Positions 1-7,080 of a stretch of 10,879 nucleotides of DNA are shown piece after piece. Numbering within the stretch: position 1 is the stretch's first letter; each line of letters opens with the position of its first letter. Below the pieces are notes generated by a model. The model made no database searches. It saw nothing but the letters and a program-made list of their open reading frames with translations, and had not been told where the DNA came from. This stretch comes from Phycisphaerae bacterium (GTDB lineage Bacteria; Planctomycetota; Phycisphaerae; Sedimentisphaerales; Anaerohalosphaeraceae), in the NCBI GenBank assembly GCA_003567095.1, contig PXAQ01000042.1, forward strand, positions 1 through 10,879, read 5' to 3'. The translations under genes were made by a program, and so were the position numbers.

Positions 1-286
1 CAACGACTCCAGCCACCGGGGCTTTACCCTCTACATCGCCAACGCCGCCAGCAACGCCTCGCGCCGTGCGGCCCGCAGCCTTGAGAACGCTTTTCTCAAC
101 GCCGGCGTGCCGGGCAAAGGCATACGCACCGCCGATTTCCGCGTTCTGGTGCGCACCTCCGGGCCGGCGGTGCTGATCGAAACGGGCTTTTTGTCCAATC
201 CCACCGACGCGAGGCTGATGACCCAGGCCGAACACCAGGACCGCCTGGCCACAGCCATCGCCGAGGGGATTCTCAACGCCCTGTAA
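1..286 (+). CDS. N-acetylmuramoyl-L-alanine amidase (Amidase_3), C-terminal part
   Basis: Open frame running in from the left edge (first full codon at base 2) and ending at TAA 284-286, so only the last 94 residues are present. The segment VLIETGFLSNPTD near residues 57-69 of the fragment matches the C-terminal signature of zinc amidases of the Amidase_3 family, in which the Glu of the ETGFLSN stretch is catalytic. The tail QDRLATAIAEGILNAL is the family's usual last helix. These enzymes cut the bond between N-acetylmuramic acid and the stem-peptide L-alanine, normally in the periplasm during cell separation or wall recycling. The N-terminal zinc ligands and any signal or binding domain lie outside the window, so the subtype cannot be given. 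It lies upstream of the NusG-like gene on the same strand, but a 157-bp gap with a promoter-like element suggests separate transcription. Confidence 0.9.
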   Translation, partial: NDSSHRGFTLYIANAASNASRRAARSLENAFLNAGVPGKGIRTADFRVLVRTSGPAVLIETGFLSNPTDARLMTQAEHQDRLATAIAEGILNAL

Positions 287-371
287 GCAGCGCCGGTCGC
301 ATTGTTGAAAGCATGTATGGACGTTTCTGTGAGGACTTCCCAAAGCTGTCTTTATCCGATCCTGCGCGGCC

Positions 372-400
372 TTGACTTCTTCGGCATCATCCAATACCAT
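372..400 (+). promoter_or_regulatory. Candidate sigma-70-type promoter for the NusG-like gene
   Basis: TTGACT (372-377) and TACCAT (395-400) are separated by 17 bp. The -35 matches consensus at five of six bases and the -10 at four of six. An overlapping CATAAT at 398-403 is an alternative -10 with a longer spacer. Transcription would begin near 407, giving a leader of about 37 nt before the GTG at 444. This is pattern matching only. Confidence 0.4.
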
Positions 401-443
401 AATTTATATGTGTAATGTTATAGTGATTCAGGAGTGAGAAAAC

Positions 444-995
444 GTGTTAAAGGTTAGTGAAAATCCGCCGCTGGTGTGGCCGGAAGAAACCTCGATAGCC
501 AACTTTGACGGCTCGTGGTGGGTTGCGCACACCAAGGCCCGCAACGAAAAAGCCCTGGCTTGGCAACTTGTGCATAAACAGGTGCCGTATTTTCTGCCGA
601 TGAGCTGGAAGGTGTCTCGTAAAAGCGGACGGACAATTCGGTCATTGATGCCTTTGTTTTCGGGGTATGTTTTTTTCTGCGGCGGCGAAAACCAGCGGCT
701 CGACGTGCTCAAGACCAACCGCACTGCATCGATTATTCAGGTGGTCGACCAAGATCGTCTGGTACAGGAGCTGCAGCCGATTGAAACGGTTCTCAAGCTC
801 GGCAAGCCCGTTGTGCCGCATGATTATCTCAAGGTCGGCCAGCGCTGCCGCGTGATCGCCGGCCCGCTGATGGGCACCGAGGGGCTGATTGTGCGCACCG
901 GCAAAGAAACCCGGCTGGTGATGCAGGTCGAGATGCTCGGCCAGGCCGCCAGCGTAGAGATCGATTACGATATGGTCGAGAAAATCGACGACTGA
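444..995 (+). CDS. NusG-family transcription elongation/antitermination protein (specialised paralogue)
   Basis: 183 residues. The NGN domain spans about 24-118: it opens with WWVAHTKARNEKALAWQL and contains PLFSGYVFF (70-78), the usual NGN core. The KOW domain spans about 131-180, with VGQRCRVIAGPLMGTEGLIV. NGN binds the RNA polymerase clamp and stabilises elongation; KOW contacts RNA or partner proteins. The GTG start is chosen because AGGAG (430-434) sits 9 nt upstream and no better start exists. The sequence looks more like the RfaH/UpxY/LoaP type of paralogue than housekeeping NusG: the NGN core is divergent, and no ribosomal-protein (rplK) or secE gene is adjacent. Such paralogues usually act on specific long operons, often for polysaccharides, but none is visible on this side. 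A 42-bp gap leads to the next gene, suggesting co-transcription. Family assignment is firm; the target operon is unknown. Confidence 0.88.
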   Translation: MLKVSENPPLVWPEETSIANFDGSWWVAHTKARNEKALAWQLVHKQVPYFLPMSWKVSRKSGRTIRSLMPLFSGYVFFCGGENQRLDVLKTNRTASIIQVVDQDRLVQELQPIETVLKLGKPVVPHDYLKVGQRCRVIAGPLMGTEGLIVRTGKETRLVMQVEMLGQAASVEIDYDMVEKIDD

Positions 996-1037
996 CCTCC
1001 GGCTTCAAAGCCAAAAACCAGTTAAGGAGAGCCCGCA

Positions 1038-1418
1038 ATGCATCATAGTGTATGGATCATCGGCATCATAATGGCCCTGGCAGGTATCGGCGCCGTGCTG
1101 AAACCGGATTGGATGAAACGAATGATCGTGTTTTTCACGGGTCGCCATCGATTTCAAACTGTTGCCGTTGTCAAACTCGTTATCGGTGTCCTGTTTCTGA
1201 TTGTGGCACGCGAGACGCGCCACTGGCAGATCATTGTCGCCTTGGGGATATTGATCATCGTCGGCAATCTGGCTGCGCTTCTGGTCAAACCCGAAACTGC
1301 CCATCGCTATATGCTCGGCTGGCAAAAACAGCCCCCGTGGATCTATCGCCTGTGGGGTATTCTGGCCGTTTTGTTTGCGGCACTGGTGATCTATGCCGGC
1401 TGGCCGAAAGCTTTGTGA
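1038..1418 (+). CDS. Small four-helix integral membrane protein, function unknown
   Basis: 126 residues, started at ATG 1038 with a strong AAGGAG site (1024-1029) 8 nt upstream. Hydrophobic segments at about 4-21, 40-57, 62-82 and 102-121 suggest four membrane helices. Basic loops at 24-38 (DWMKRMIVFFTGRHR) and 84-101 fit a cytoplasmic-side pattern. No catalytic motif or signal peptide is seen. I do not recognise a named family. It follows the NusG-like gene by 42 bp on the same strand and probably shares its transcript. Its stop is only about 10 bp from the stop of the convergent sigma-factor gene, leaving no room for a separate terminator. Confidence 0.75.
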   Translation: MHHSVWIIGIIMALAGIGAVLKPDWMKRMIVFFTGRHRFQTVAVVKLVIGVLFLIVARETRHWQIIVALGILIIVGNLAALLVKPETAHRYMLGWQKQPPWIYRLWGILAVLFAALVIYAGWPKAL

Positions 1419-1428
1419 CACGCGCTAA

Positions 1429-3072
1429 TCAGCCGGTCAGCAGGTCAAATTGCTCGGGGCTCAGGCTCTGGCGCAATTTCTGCAAGGCTTGCAGTTCGAT
1501 TTGGCGGACGCGCTCCTTGGACAGGTTCAGCTCATCGCCGATCTGTTTGAGGGTCATGGCTTTTTTCCGGATGACCCCGGTATCGATGTTGTAGTGGTTC
1601 AGGATGATGAACTGCTCGCGCTCGTCTAGGTTGGAGCCGATAACGCTGATTAAATCGTGCTGGGCCTGCTCAACGGCGGCGATGTCCGGCAGATTGCCCA
1701 GCCGAAAGTCATGCGGCAGGCTGGCCATGTCCGAGCCGCCGGCGCGATCGGGTCGACGGGTTTCAGCGGGAATCTTGCGGGCGAAATCCTTGACAATTAC
1801 CCAGCTGGCATAGGTGCTGAATCGATAGCCGCGGGTGTAGTCGAATTTCTCCACCGCCGCCATCAACGACAGCGTGCCCTCGCTGACCATCTCATTCATG
1901 GGCAGCCCCGATGCCTGATGGCGTCTGGCGATACTGACCACCAGCGGCATATTGGCGCCGATGATGTATTGCTTGATGCGGTCGGCACTGTCCAGCAGCG
2001 TCTCAATCCGCCGCAAACGGGCCACCGCGGGCTGCTGCTGTCGGATGTGGTCGCGCTCTTGGGCGGCCAGACATTTCAAGTAGTTGTAGCGGCGAAACAA
2101 CGCCTCTTCCTGGCGGCGGGTCAGCAGGCCGCTGCGTGTTTTGGTCGCCTCCATCAGGGTCTCGACCGGCGGGTCCAGCAACCGGGCCTCGGCGTCTTCG
2201 GCGGCAAACTCCGGGCTGTCGATGTAATCAATCTTGCGATGGCTCAGTTCGCGGGCGCGCGACTGATTGATCATCCGATACAGCGAGCTTCGGCTTTTTT
2301 TGAAACGCTCGGCCAGCTCGCCGATGGAAACGCCCTGTCGCCGGAGCTTGTAGACCTGGGCGGCCTCGCGGGCGCCGGACCGCCCGCGCGAGCTCGGCAG
2401 CGCATCGCTTTGCCCTGCCTGCTTTTCCTGCTGCAGAAGTACGTAACGGATCGTTTCGCGAGCCCGGCCGGTACGCTCGCTGATTTGGCGCAGCACGTCG
2501 TTGCGGGTTTGCGGATGCTGCGCGGCGGCCAGTTCACAGGCCATCTGATAAATGCGGCGTTTCTCGGCGGCATCGAGCTTGGTAAAGCGCGCCGAACGTT
2601 TCAGCAGATCCGGATGTTCCCGTTCAAACTGACGGACCGCCGAGTCGGCGTAGCCTTTGCGTTTTTTGCCGTCCTCAAAAATATAAATACGCCCCGACAG
2701 GCCCCGTTTTTCCCAGCGACGAATCGTTTTTCCCGAGACCGAAAAGCGCTGAGCCAACTGCTCAACCGTGAAAACGCGCTCTTTCTGCATGGCGACCGGA
2801 ACCTGAAGCCGGCCACTGAATTGTGATATCCAGACCCGTAAGTCCGCCAATAAAGCATCGCCGCGAATGAAACAGTCCTCATATTTGGCCGCCACGGGAC
2901 GAAAACCCGTAATGCGATAGACAATAAACTCATAGGGGTACTCTTGAGCGGAATCGACAATCAGCATCAGCTTCTCAGCCGCGGCCAGGTATTTGTGCTG
3001 CTGGCGGGTCGGCGCAAAATGAAGCTGGTCAAATAACTCACGCAGCGCGGGATGAACAATCCGAATCTTCAT
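1429..3072 (-). CDS. Sigma-70-family RNA polymerase sigma factor with N-terminal multi-HTH extension
   Basis: 547 residues. The C-terminal part is a sigma-70-family core: a region 1.2-like helix at about 316-332 (LLTRRQEEALFRRYN), region 2 at about 370-436 with VSEGTLSLMAAVEKFDYTRG and the promoter-melting stretch YRFSTYASWVIVKDF, and region 4 at about 475-540 ending in MTLKQIGDELNLSKERVRQI, the -35-binding helix-turn-helix. Only about 35 residues separate regions 2 and 4, so region 3 is missing or very short. Residues 1-300 are not sigma-like. They contain a MerR/excisionase-like HTH at about 100-125 (FTVEQLAQRFSVSGKTIRRW), a probable HTH at about 190-213, and a third at about 246-268 (GVSIGELAERFKKSRSSLYR). 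It should direct RNA polymerase to a promoter subset, with the extension adding DNA contacts or regulation (inference). The ATG start gives a plausible N-terminus but has no Shine-Dalgarno site; see the adjacent promoter. It converges on the membrane-protein gene. Confidence 0.88.
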   Translation of the reverse strand: MKIRIVHPALRELFDQLHFAPTRQQHKYLAAAEKLMLIVDSAQEYPYEFIVYRITGFRPVAAKYEDCFIRGDALLADLRVWISQFSGRLQVPVAMQKERVFTVEQLAQRFSVSGKTIRRWEKRGLSGRIYIFEDGKKRKGYADSAVRQFEREHPDLLKRSARFTKLDAAEKRRIYQMACELAAAQHPQTRNDVLRQISERTGRARETIRYVLLQQEKQAGQSDALPSSRGRSGAREAAQVYKLRRQGVSIGELAERFKKSRSSLYRMINQSRARELSHRKIDYIDSPEFAAEDAEARLLDPPVETLMEATKTRSGLLTRRQEEALFRRYNYLKCLAAQERDHIRQQQPAVARLRRIETLLDSADRIKQYIIGANMPLVVSIARRHQASGLPMNEMVSEGTLSLMAAVEKFDYTRGYRFSTYASWVIVKDFARKIPAETRRPDRAGGSDMASLPHDFRLGNLPDIAAVEQAQHDLISVIGSNLDEREQFIILNHYNIDTGVIRKKAMTLKQIGDELNLSKERVRQIELQALQKLRQSLSPEQFDLLTG

Positions 3073-3081
3073 ATCGCCGGT

Positions 3082-3110
3082 ATTATCCCAGTTTAGCGGG
3101 ATTTTCGCAA
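3082..3110 (-). promoter_or_regulatory. Strong sigma-70-type promoter giving a nearly leaderless sigma-factor mRNA
   Basis: On the minus strand TTGCGA (3110-3105) and GATAAT (3087-3082) are separated by exactly 17 bp. A TGG directly precedes the -10, an extended -10 element. Initiation about 7 nt downstream falls near 3075, only a few bases before the ATG at 3072. No Shine-Dalgarno-like sequence lies between the -10 and the ATG, which agrees with leaderless or near-leaderless translation. The start site is predicted, not measured. Confidence 0.55.
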
Positions 3111-3118
3111 GTGCCTGT

Positions 3119-3325
3119 TTAAACGATGGTTAGTTGCTTGTGAAACCGTCCTTGTTTTCGGATGCCGGCGCTTTCGTAGATGCGCAGGATCAGTTCGACG
3201 GATTTGCGGGCTTCTTGGCCATCCAGCTCGAACGGTTTTTGCTGTTCGATGGCTTCCAGAAAGGCGCACAGGATGGATTTTTCTTGACCCTGCTGGGGTG
3301 AGTCTTGTAAAATTATCGATATCAT
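3119..3325 (-). pseudogene. C-terminal remnant of a Gfo/Idh/MocA-family oxidoreductase
   Basis: The minus-strand frame ending at TAA 3121-3119 encodes CAFLEAIEQQKPFELDGQEA followed by RKSVELILRIYESAGIRKQG. This is the typical last-helix region of Gfo/Idh/MocA NAD(P)-dependent sugar dehydrogenases (a FLEAI, then a dG-ar-vel-l-iyeSa pattern). The frame opens at ATG 3325, but the first ten or so residues are not family-like and no ribosome binding site precedes it. The Rossmann domain and catalytic core are absent. Recognisable homology starts around 3290, next to the AT-rich spacer before the glycosidase pair, so a deletion or insertion probably removed the rest. It ends about 9 bp upstream of the -35 of the sigma-factor promoter. 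A short functional peptide cannot be excluded but is unlikely. Confidence 0.65.
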
Positions 3326-3408
3326 TAGGTGAAAAATGTGTTTTGCCGTTTAAATGGGAAAAGTCAGTTAGAGTAAACACCCAATTGTTCTAAATTAAGA
3401 AGGGAACC

Positions 3409-5304
3409 ATGCGAAACAGTTCAAGCTATCTTACGGTTAGTTTATTGGCAATCGCATTAATCTCGTGCAGCGCTTCCACCAGAAAAGGGGACAGTAAAAG
3501 TGAGCCCCTAATCGTCAAGGCTCAAAGTATGCACTTGGCCGGTTATGGGATTGAAAGCGTTGACGGCCGTACTTACATCAAATTGACCCATTCAACAGGA
3601 ACTGCTCGGTTCACTTTTCCGTACGCATCGGGCTATTACGATATTGATGTCAGTTATCTGGCTGAAAGTGTGGAGCAGAATATTTACACGATGTACATTG
3701 GCGATAACCAAATTGTGTCGTGGCTGGACAAATCCCGCGACGATCAGTGGCACATGTTAAGCGAACAAAGATGGCATGTGCCCCGGCATATCAAGATCAA
3801 TAAAGGCGATGAAGTCCGCATTGAGGCCATATCAGGAAACGGCTCAATGGCCATATTTGAGCATGTGCAGTTTACACCATCGAATCGCGTCGTCGCAACT
3901 CCGGACCCGGCTATAGATACGGTCAGCCGCGCACCGACACAAATAGCAACTGACATTTTATCATCACCCGAAGATTACGTCACAGTCCATCCTGAAAAAT
4001 ATGAACGTGCAATTAAAAACCCGCTTAAAGGGTTCAGGTCATCCATGGCCGATCATGAGTACAGCACCCTGAACAAGACTTATTTCAGGTGGAATGAACT
4101 GGAAAATTCGGCCAGTGACGATTTAAGTCGTATAATCAGTGTCTCAAACGACAGGTGGGATGGTTATGAAACAAATAATATGAAGGCCATCCCCCGTGTT
4201 TATCTTGACTGGCCGCGTCAACAAAGCGGCTGGCCTGCTGATATGACAGAAGGCGATTATACCAGCGACGAATACAAAGAACGCTCTATCGCATTAATCA
4301 AAAAACTGGCGAAGGCTTGGGATAACGATCCGCGTGTTGCCTATGTCGAAATGGGGCTCGTTGGTCAGTGGGGTGAGCAGGAATATCCCGATACCCGGGA
4401 TGATATCAAAGAAGCTATTGCCGCACAGTTCGCAGCCTCTTTTCAAAATAAGCACGTCATGATTCGCTGGCCCAATACATACAACGATCATATTCATAAC
4501 TTTGGTTATTATTGGGATTCGTTTGCGCATCACGATCAGGAATATTATGCCTTTCACCTCAACAACACATCTCCAAGGTGGAAAACAGCCGTCATCGGAG
4601 GAGAAGCTGCTTACAACTGGGGTAACGTGCATATACAGCCCGGTGAAAGTCCCGAAAAATCTCTGTCTGAACCTGTTCATAGAGATTATATAATAGACAG
4701 GATAAGAAAACTGCATGTAAACCATCTTGGATGGATTGCAAACTACGACCATGATGATGAGCGTGTCAGAGCAGGTGCAGAGATGGTTCAAAGAGCATTG
4801 GGGTATCGCTTTGTGCTTACCGAGGTGACATATCCGAAAACCATTAACAACGATGAACAATTTACCTTTTCATTTAAAGTGAAAAACACGGGGTCATCAC
4901 CTTTCTATTACAACTGGCCGATTGAAGCCAGCCTGCTCGATCCATGCACCAAAAAGGTAATATGGAGGCAGCAATGTGCAGATATTGATATCCGTACCTG
5001 GCTTCCCGGCGATAAATGGGATGAGTCTGCAAAGGCATATACCCTCCCTGCAAAGATCTATACGGTTAATCAGACAATGATCTTATCGGATGTTGAACCG
5101 GGTGAGTACATTTTTGCCCTGGCCATTCTCGATCCTGCAGGAAATCTGCCCAGCGCAAGGTTTGCCATCAAAAACTACTATAACGGCGGTAGGCATCCCA
5201 TTGGCAAAGTCGGCGTAGATCGGGCTATTAAGTCATATTCAGTTTCCGGATTCGATGATATTAAAAACGACAAATCATTGTTTTATGTGTTAACTGAGAA
5301 CTGA
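3409..5304 (+). CDS. DUF4832-type glycosidase-like lipoprotein
   Basis: 631 residues; ATG start with an AGAAGGGA site (3398-3405) just upstream. Residues 1-20 form a lipoprotein signal peptide with lipobox LISC, Cys20 being the predicted lipidated residue. Residues about 33-157 look like a beta-sandwich of carbohydrate-binding type (CBM6/35-like; inference). Residues about 193-470 read as a TIM-barrel-like domain: NPLKGFRSS at 204-212, VAYVEMGLVGQWGEQ at 310-324, and VIGGEAAYNW at 395-404. Glu323 and Glu399 sit after predicted strands and are candidate acid/base and nucleophile, unproven. Residues about 465-600 match the DUF4832 C-terminal beta domain, with LGYRFVLTEVTYP and DVEPGEYIFALAILDPAGN. 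It probably acts on a polysaccharide at the outer membrane or cell surface. The next gene starts 19 bp downstream, so the two are very likely co-transcribed. More AT-rich than the flanking backbone. Substrate unknown. Confidence 0.82.
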   Translation: MRNSSSYLTVSLLAIALISCSASTRKGDSKSEPLIVKAQSMHLAGYGIESVDGRTYIKLTHSTGTARFTFPYASGYYDIDVSYLAESVEQNIYTMYIGDNQIVSWLDKSRDDQWHMLSEQRWHVPRHIKINKGDEVRIEAISGNGSMAIFEHVQFTPSNRVVATPDPAIDTVSRAPTQIATDILSSPEDYVTVHPEKYERAIKNPLKGFRSSMADHEYSTLNKTYFRWNELENSASDDLSRIISVSNDRWDGYETNNMKAIPRVYLDWPRQQSGWPADMTEGDYTSDEYKERSIALIKKLAKAWDNDPRVAYVEMGLVGQWGEQEYPDTRDDIKEAIAAQFAASFQNKHVMIRWPNTYNDHIHNFGYYWDSFAHHDQEYYAFHLNNTSPRWKTAVIGGEAAYNWGNVHIQPGESPEKSLSEPVHRDYIIDRIRKLHVNHLGWIANYDHDDERVRAGAEMVQRALGYRFVLTEVTYPKTINNDEQFTFSFKVKNTGSSPFYYNWPIEASLLDPCTKKVIWRQQCADIDIRTWLPGDKWDESAKAYTLPAKIYTVNQTMILSDVEPGEYIFALAILDPAGNLPSARFAIKNYYNGGRHPIGKVGVDRAIKSYSVSGFDDIKNDKSLFYVLTEN

Positions 5305-5323
5305 CTTTTTGTTTGGAGCTATT

Positions 5324-6856
5324 ATGAAAAATAACAGATCCTATTCATTTACACTGTTCGCGTTTCCTTTAATGCTTTTAACGGTTGCCGCCGGAAACAT
5401 CGAGGCTCTTGCTTCTCCGGAGGGCCGAGAGGGAAATTGCGTTAAAGCCTACACAGAAAACCCTGTATATTGGCAGTACAAGGGCAAACCAATTTTGCTG
5501 CTTGGAGGCAGCTCGAACGATAATCTTTTCCAGCTCCCATTTGATGAATTGGATGAAGAGTTGGATACGCTGGTTGCCCACGGCGGAAATTATGTTCGAT
5601 GCACGATGTCCTCACGCGATGAGGGAAATGAATACCCCTTTTACAGGGATCAGCAGACCGGCTTGTATGATCTCGACAGGTGGAATGAGCGTTACTGGGA
5701 GAAATTTGAATATTTTTTAGAAGCCACCCAAAAAAGGAACATCATCGTTCAGATAGAGATCTGGGCGACCTACGATTTTTACACCCGGCCATGGAACATT
5801 GTTGATGGCAAAACGGCTTGGGATCGCAACCCTTTCAATCCGGCCAACAATAGCAATTACGGGCAGACCGAGTCGGGATTGTATGAGATTTTCAGTTCAT
5901 ACGGACAGCGAATAATCAACCCTTTTTTCAATACGGTACTTCCATTGCCGGAGCCGTTCAATTTTGAGACCAGACCCCTTTTGTTGGGCTACCAGCATAA
6001 ATTTGTGGATAAATTACTGTCCATCAGTCTCAAATACGAACATGTGCTATACTGCATGAACAACGAAACTCAGGCCGATCCTAAATGGTCTGTTTACTGG
6101 GCACAATACGTCCGCAAAAAAGCTAAGGAACAAAACAAACACATTGAAGTAACTGAGATGTTCGATCCTTTTGACCCCACTGGCGGGGCTGTTGAAGGGG
6201 CTATAATGCAAAGCCCTGCAACACATTTTTTTACAGTGCGTTCAAACGTATGGGTGACCATAAACGACCCCGAAAATTTCTCATTTATCGAGATTTCCAA
6301 TAACAATGCACAGTATGGACAGGTGCATTATGAAACCACCTACTATATCTGGAACAAAATCCAAGAATCAGGAGTTTTGAGGCCGATTAATAATGTCAAA
6401 ATATACGGAGCAGGCGGAGAAGGCTGGAGCGGGCCTGACAGGGATGGGCTGGAACGGTTTTGGCGAAATATTTTTGCCGGGGCCGCTTCGGTTCGTTTTC
6501 ACCGGCCCGAGGCGGGTTTAGGCAATAGCCCCTTGGCTCTGTCGCATATTAAAAGTATGCGCATGCTCACCGATGCAATGGATTTTTTTAACCACAAACC
6601 TGCCAATCATCTGCTGTCGGACCGTGAGCCGAATGAAGCGTTTTGCCTTGCTGCCGGCCAGAGAGAATTTGCGATTTATTTTCCCCGAATGGGTGAGGTA
6701 AAATTGAATGTTCCAGCCGGAAAGTATGAAACAAGATGGTTAAATATTTCTTCTTCAGAGTGGAGCGAGCCGAAAATATTGGAATTTCCGGGTGAGTTAA
6801 AAACACCCTCCGATGATCATTGGGCGATATTTAGCCGAATCGTAGGCGCACGGTGA
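5324..6856 (+). CDS. Secreted TIM-barrel glycoside-hydrolase-like protein
   Basis: 510 residues from ATG 5324, chosen because TTGGAG (5313-5318) lies 5 nt upstream; a TTG 15 bp earlier has no site. Residues 1-30 are a Sec signal peptide, with likely cleavage after ALA (28-30). The barrel begins with NPVYWQYKGKPILLLGGSSN (46-65), the opening typical of DUF4038/apiosidase-like and related clan GH-A proteins. It continues with VAHGGNYVRCTMS (84-96) and IIVQIEIWATYDFY (140-153). VLYCMNNETQ (241-250) has the Asn-Glu pair typical of clan GH-A, making Glu248 the candidate acid/base. The nucleophile is uncertain (Glu337 or Glu366 are possible). The last 70 or so residues (LAAGQREFAIYFPRMGEVKL onward) form a small beta domain like the putative collagen-binding domain often fused to these barrels. 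It is expected in the periplasm or outside, working with the lipoprotein encoded 19 bp upstream. Family-level call good; substrate unknown. Confidence 0.78.
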   Translation: MKNNRSYSFTLFAFPLMLLTVAAGNIEALASPEGREGNCVKAYTENPVYWQYKGKPILLLGGSSNDNLFQLPFDELDEELDTLVAHGGNYVRCTMSSRDEGNEYPFYRDQQTGLYDLDRWNERYWEKFEYFLEATQKRNIIVQIEIWATYDFYTRPWNIVDGKTAWDRNPFNPANNSNYGQTESGLYEIFSSYGQRIINPFFNTVLPLPEPFNFETRPLLLGYQHKFVDKLLSISLKYEHVLYCMNNETQADPKWSVYWAQYVRKKAKEQNKHIEVTEMFDPFDPTGGAVEGAIMQSPATHFFTVRSNVWVTINDPENFSFIEISNNNAQYGQVHYETTYYIWNKIQESGVLRPINNVKIYGAGGEGWSGPDRDGLERFWRNIFAGAASVRFHRPEAGLGNSPLALSHIKSMRMLTDAMDFFNHKPANHLLSDREPNEAFCLAAGQREFAIYFPRMGEVKLNVPAGKYETRWLNISSSEWSEPKILEFPGELKTPSDDHWAIFSRIVGAR

Positions 6857-6875
6857 AGTGTGTACACTCGCACTT
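6856..6875 (+). other. Hairpin at the stop codon of the glycosidase pair
   Basis: AAGTGTG (6856-6862) can pair with CGCACTT (6869-6875), seven pairs including one G-U, with a 6-nt loop. No T-run follows, so it is not a typical intrinsic terminator; it could protect the 3' end of the mRNA. It is the only candidate end signal seen for the glycosidase operon. Confidence 0.25.
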
Positions 6876-6976
6876 GGCAAATTGATTCCCCTTGGATACG
6901 TATTGGTGTCTAACCCATAGTTCTCACTTGGGGTCAAAATCATTAAAAATAAAAACAATTTCTGACTCAACTCCCA

Positions 6977-6993
6977 AAAAGTTGATCACTTTT
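6977..6993. repeat. Short perfect inverted repeat (AAAAGT / ACTTTT)
   Basis: AAAAGT (6977-6982) and ACTTTT (6988-6993) flank TGATC. The arms are perfect over six bases with a 5-base loop. The right arm is followed by AGG, not by a T-run, so a terminator role is doubtful. Confidence 0.4.
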
Positions 6994-7011
6994 AGGATAT
7001 GAAAACAATGG

Positions 7012-7080
7012 ATTTGCCGCATTGGGGACATCAGCATAAACCGGCAAATGGGCGACACCAAAGAGGATACCGCCCTATGC
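7012..7080. repeat. Two adjacent inverted repeats, possible structured RNA or mobile-element scar
   Basis: ATTTGCCG (7012-7019) pairs perfectly with CGGCAAAT (7042-7049) across 22 bases. Starting on the very next base, GGGCG (7050-7054) pairs with CGCCC (7071-7075) across 16 bases. In addition GCATA (7034-7038) is complementary to TATGC (7076-7080), which would compete with the first stem. Two helices sharing a boundary could stack coaxially. Function unknown; a structured RNA, a REP-like repeat and a transposon relic are all possible. Confidence 0.35.

Noticed and set aside
1416..1431. Bidirectional terminator between the convergent genes
   Set aside because: Only about 10 bp separate the two stops and no hairpin with a T-run is present.
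1657..2826. 389-codon plus-strand open frame antisense to the sigma-factor gene
   Set aside because: Low-complexity composition without domain signals, no ribosome binding site, and it lies wholly opposite a gene with clear sigma motifs.
5309..5323. Upstream TTG start for the second glycosidase-like gene
   Set aside because: No ribosome binding site precedes it, and TTGGAG lies between it and the ATG at 5324, which also gives a normal signal peptide.
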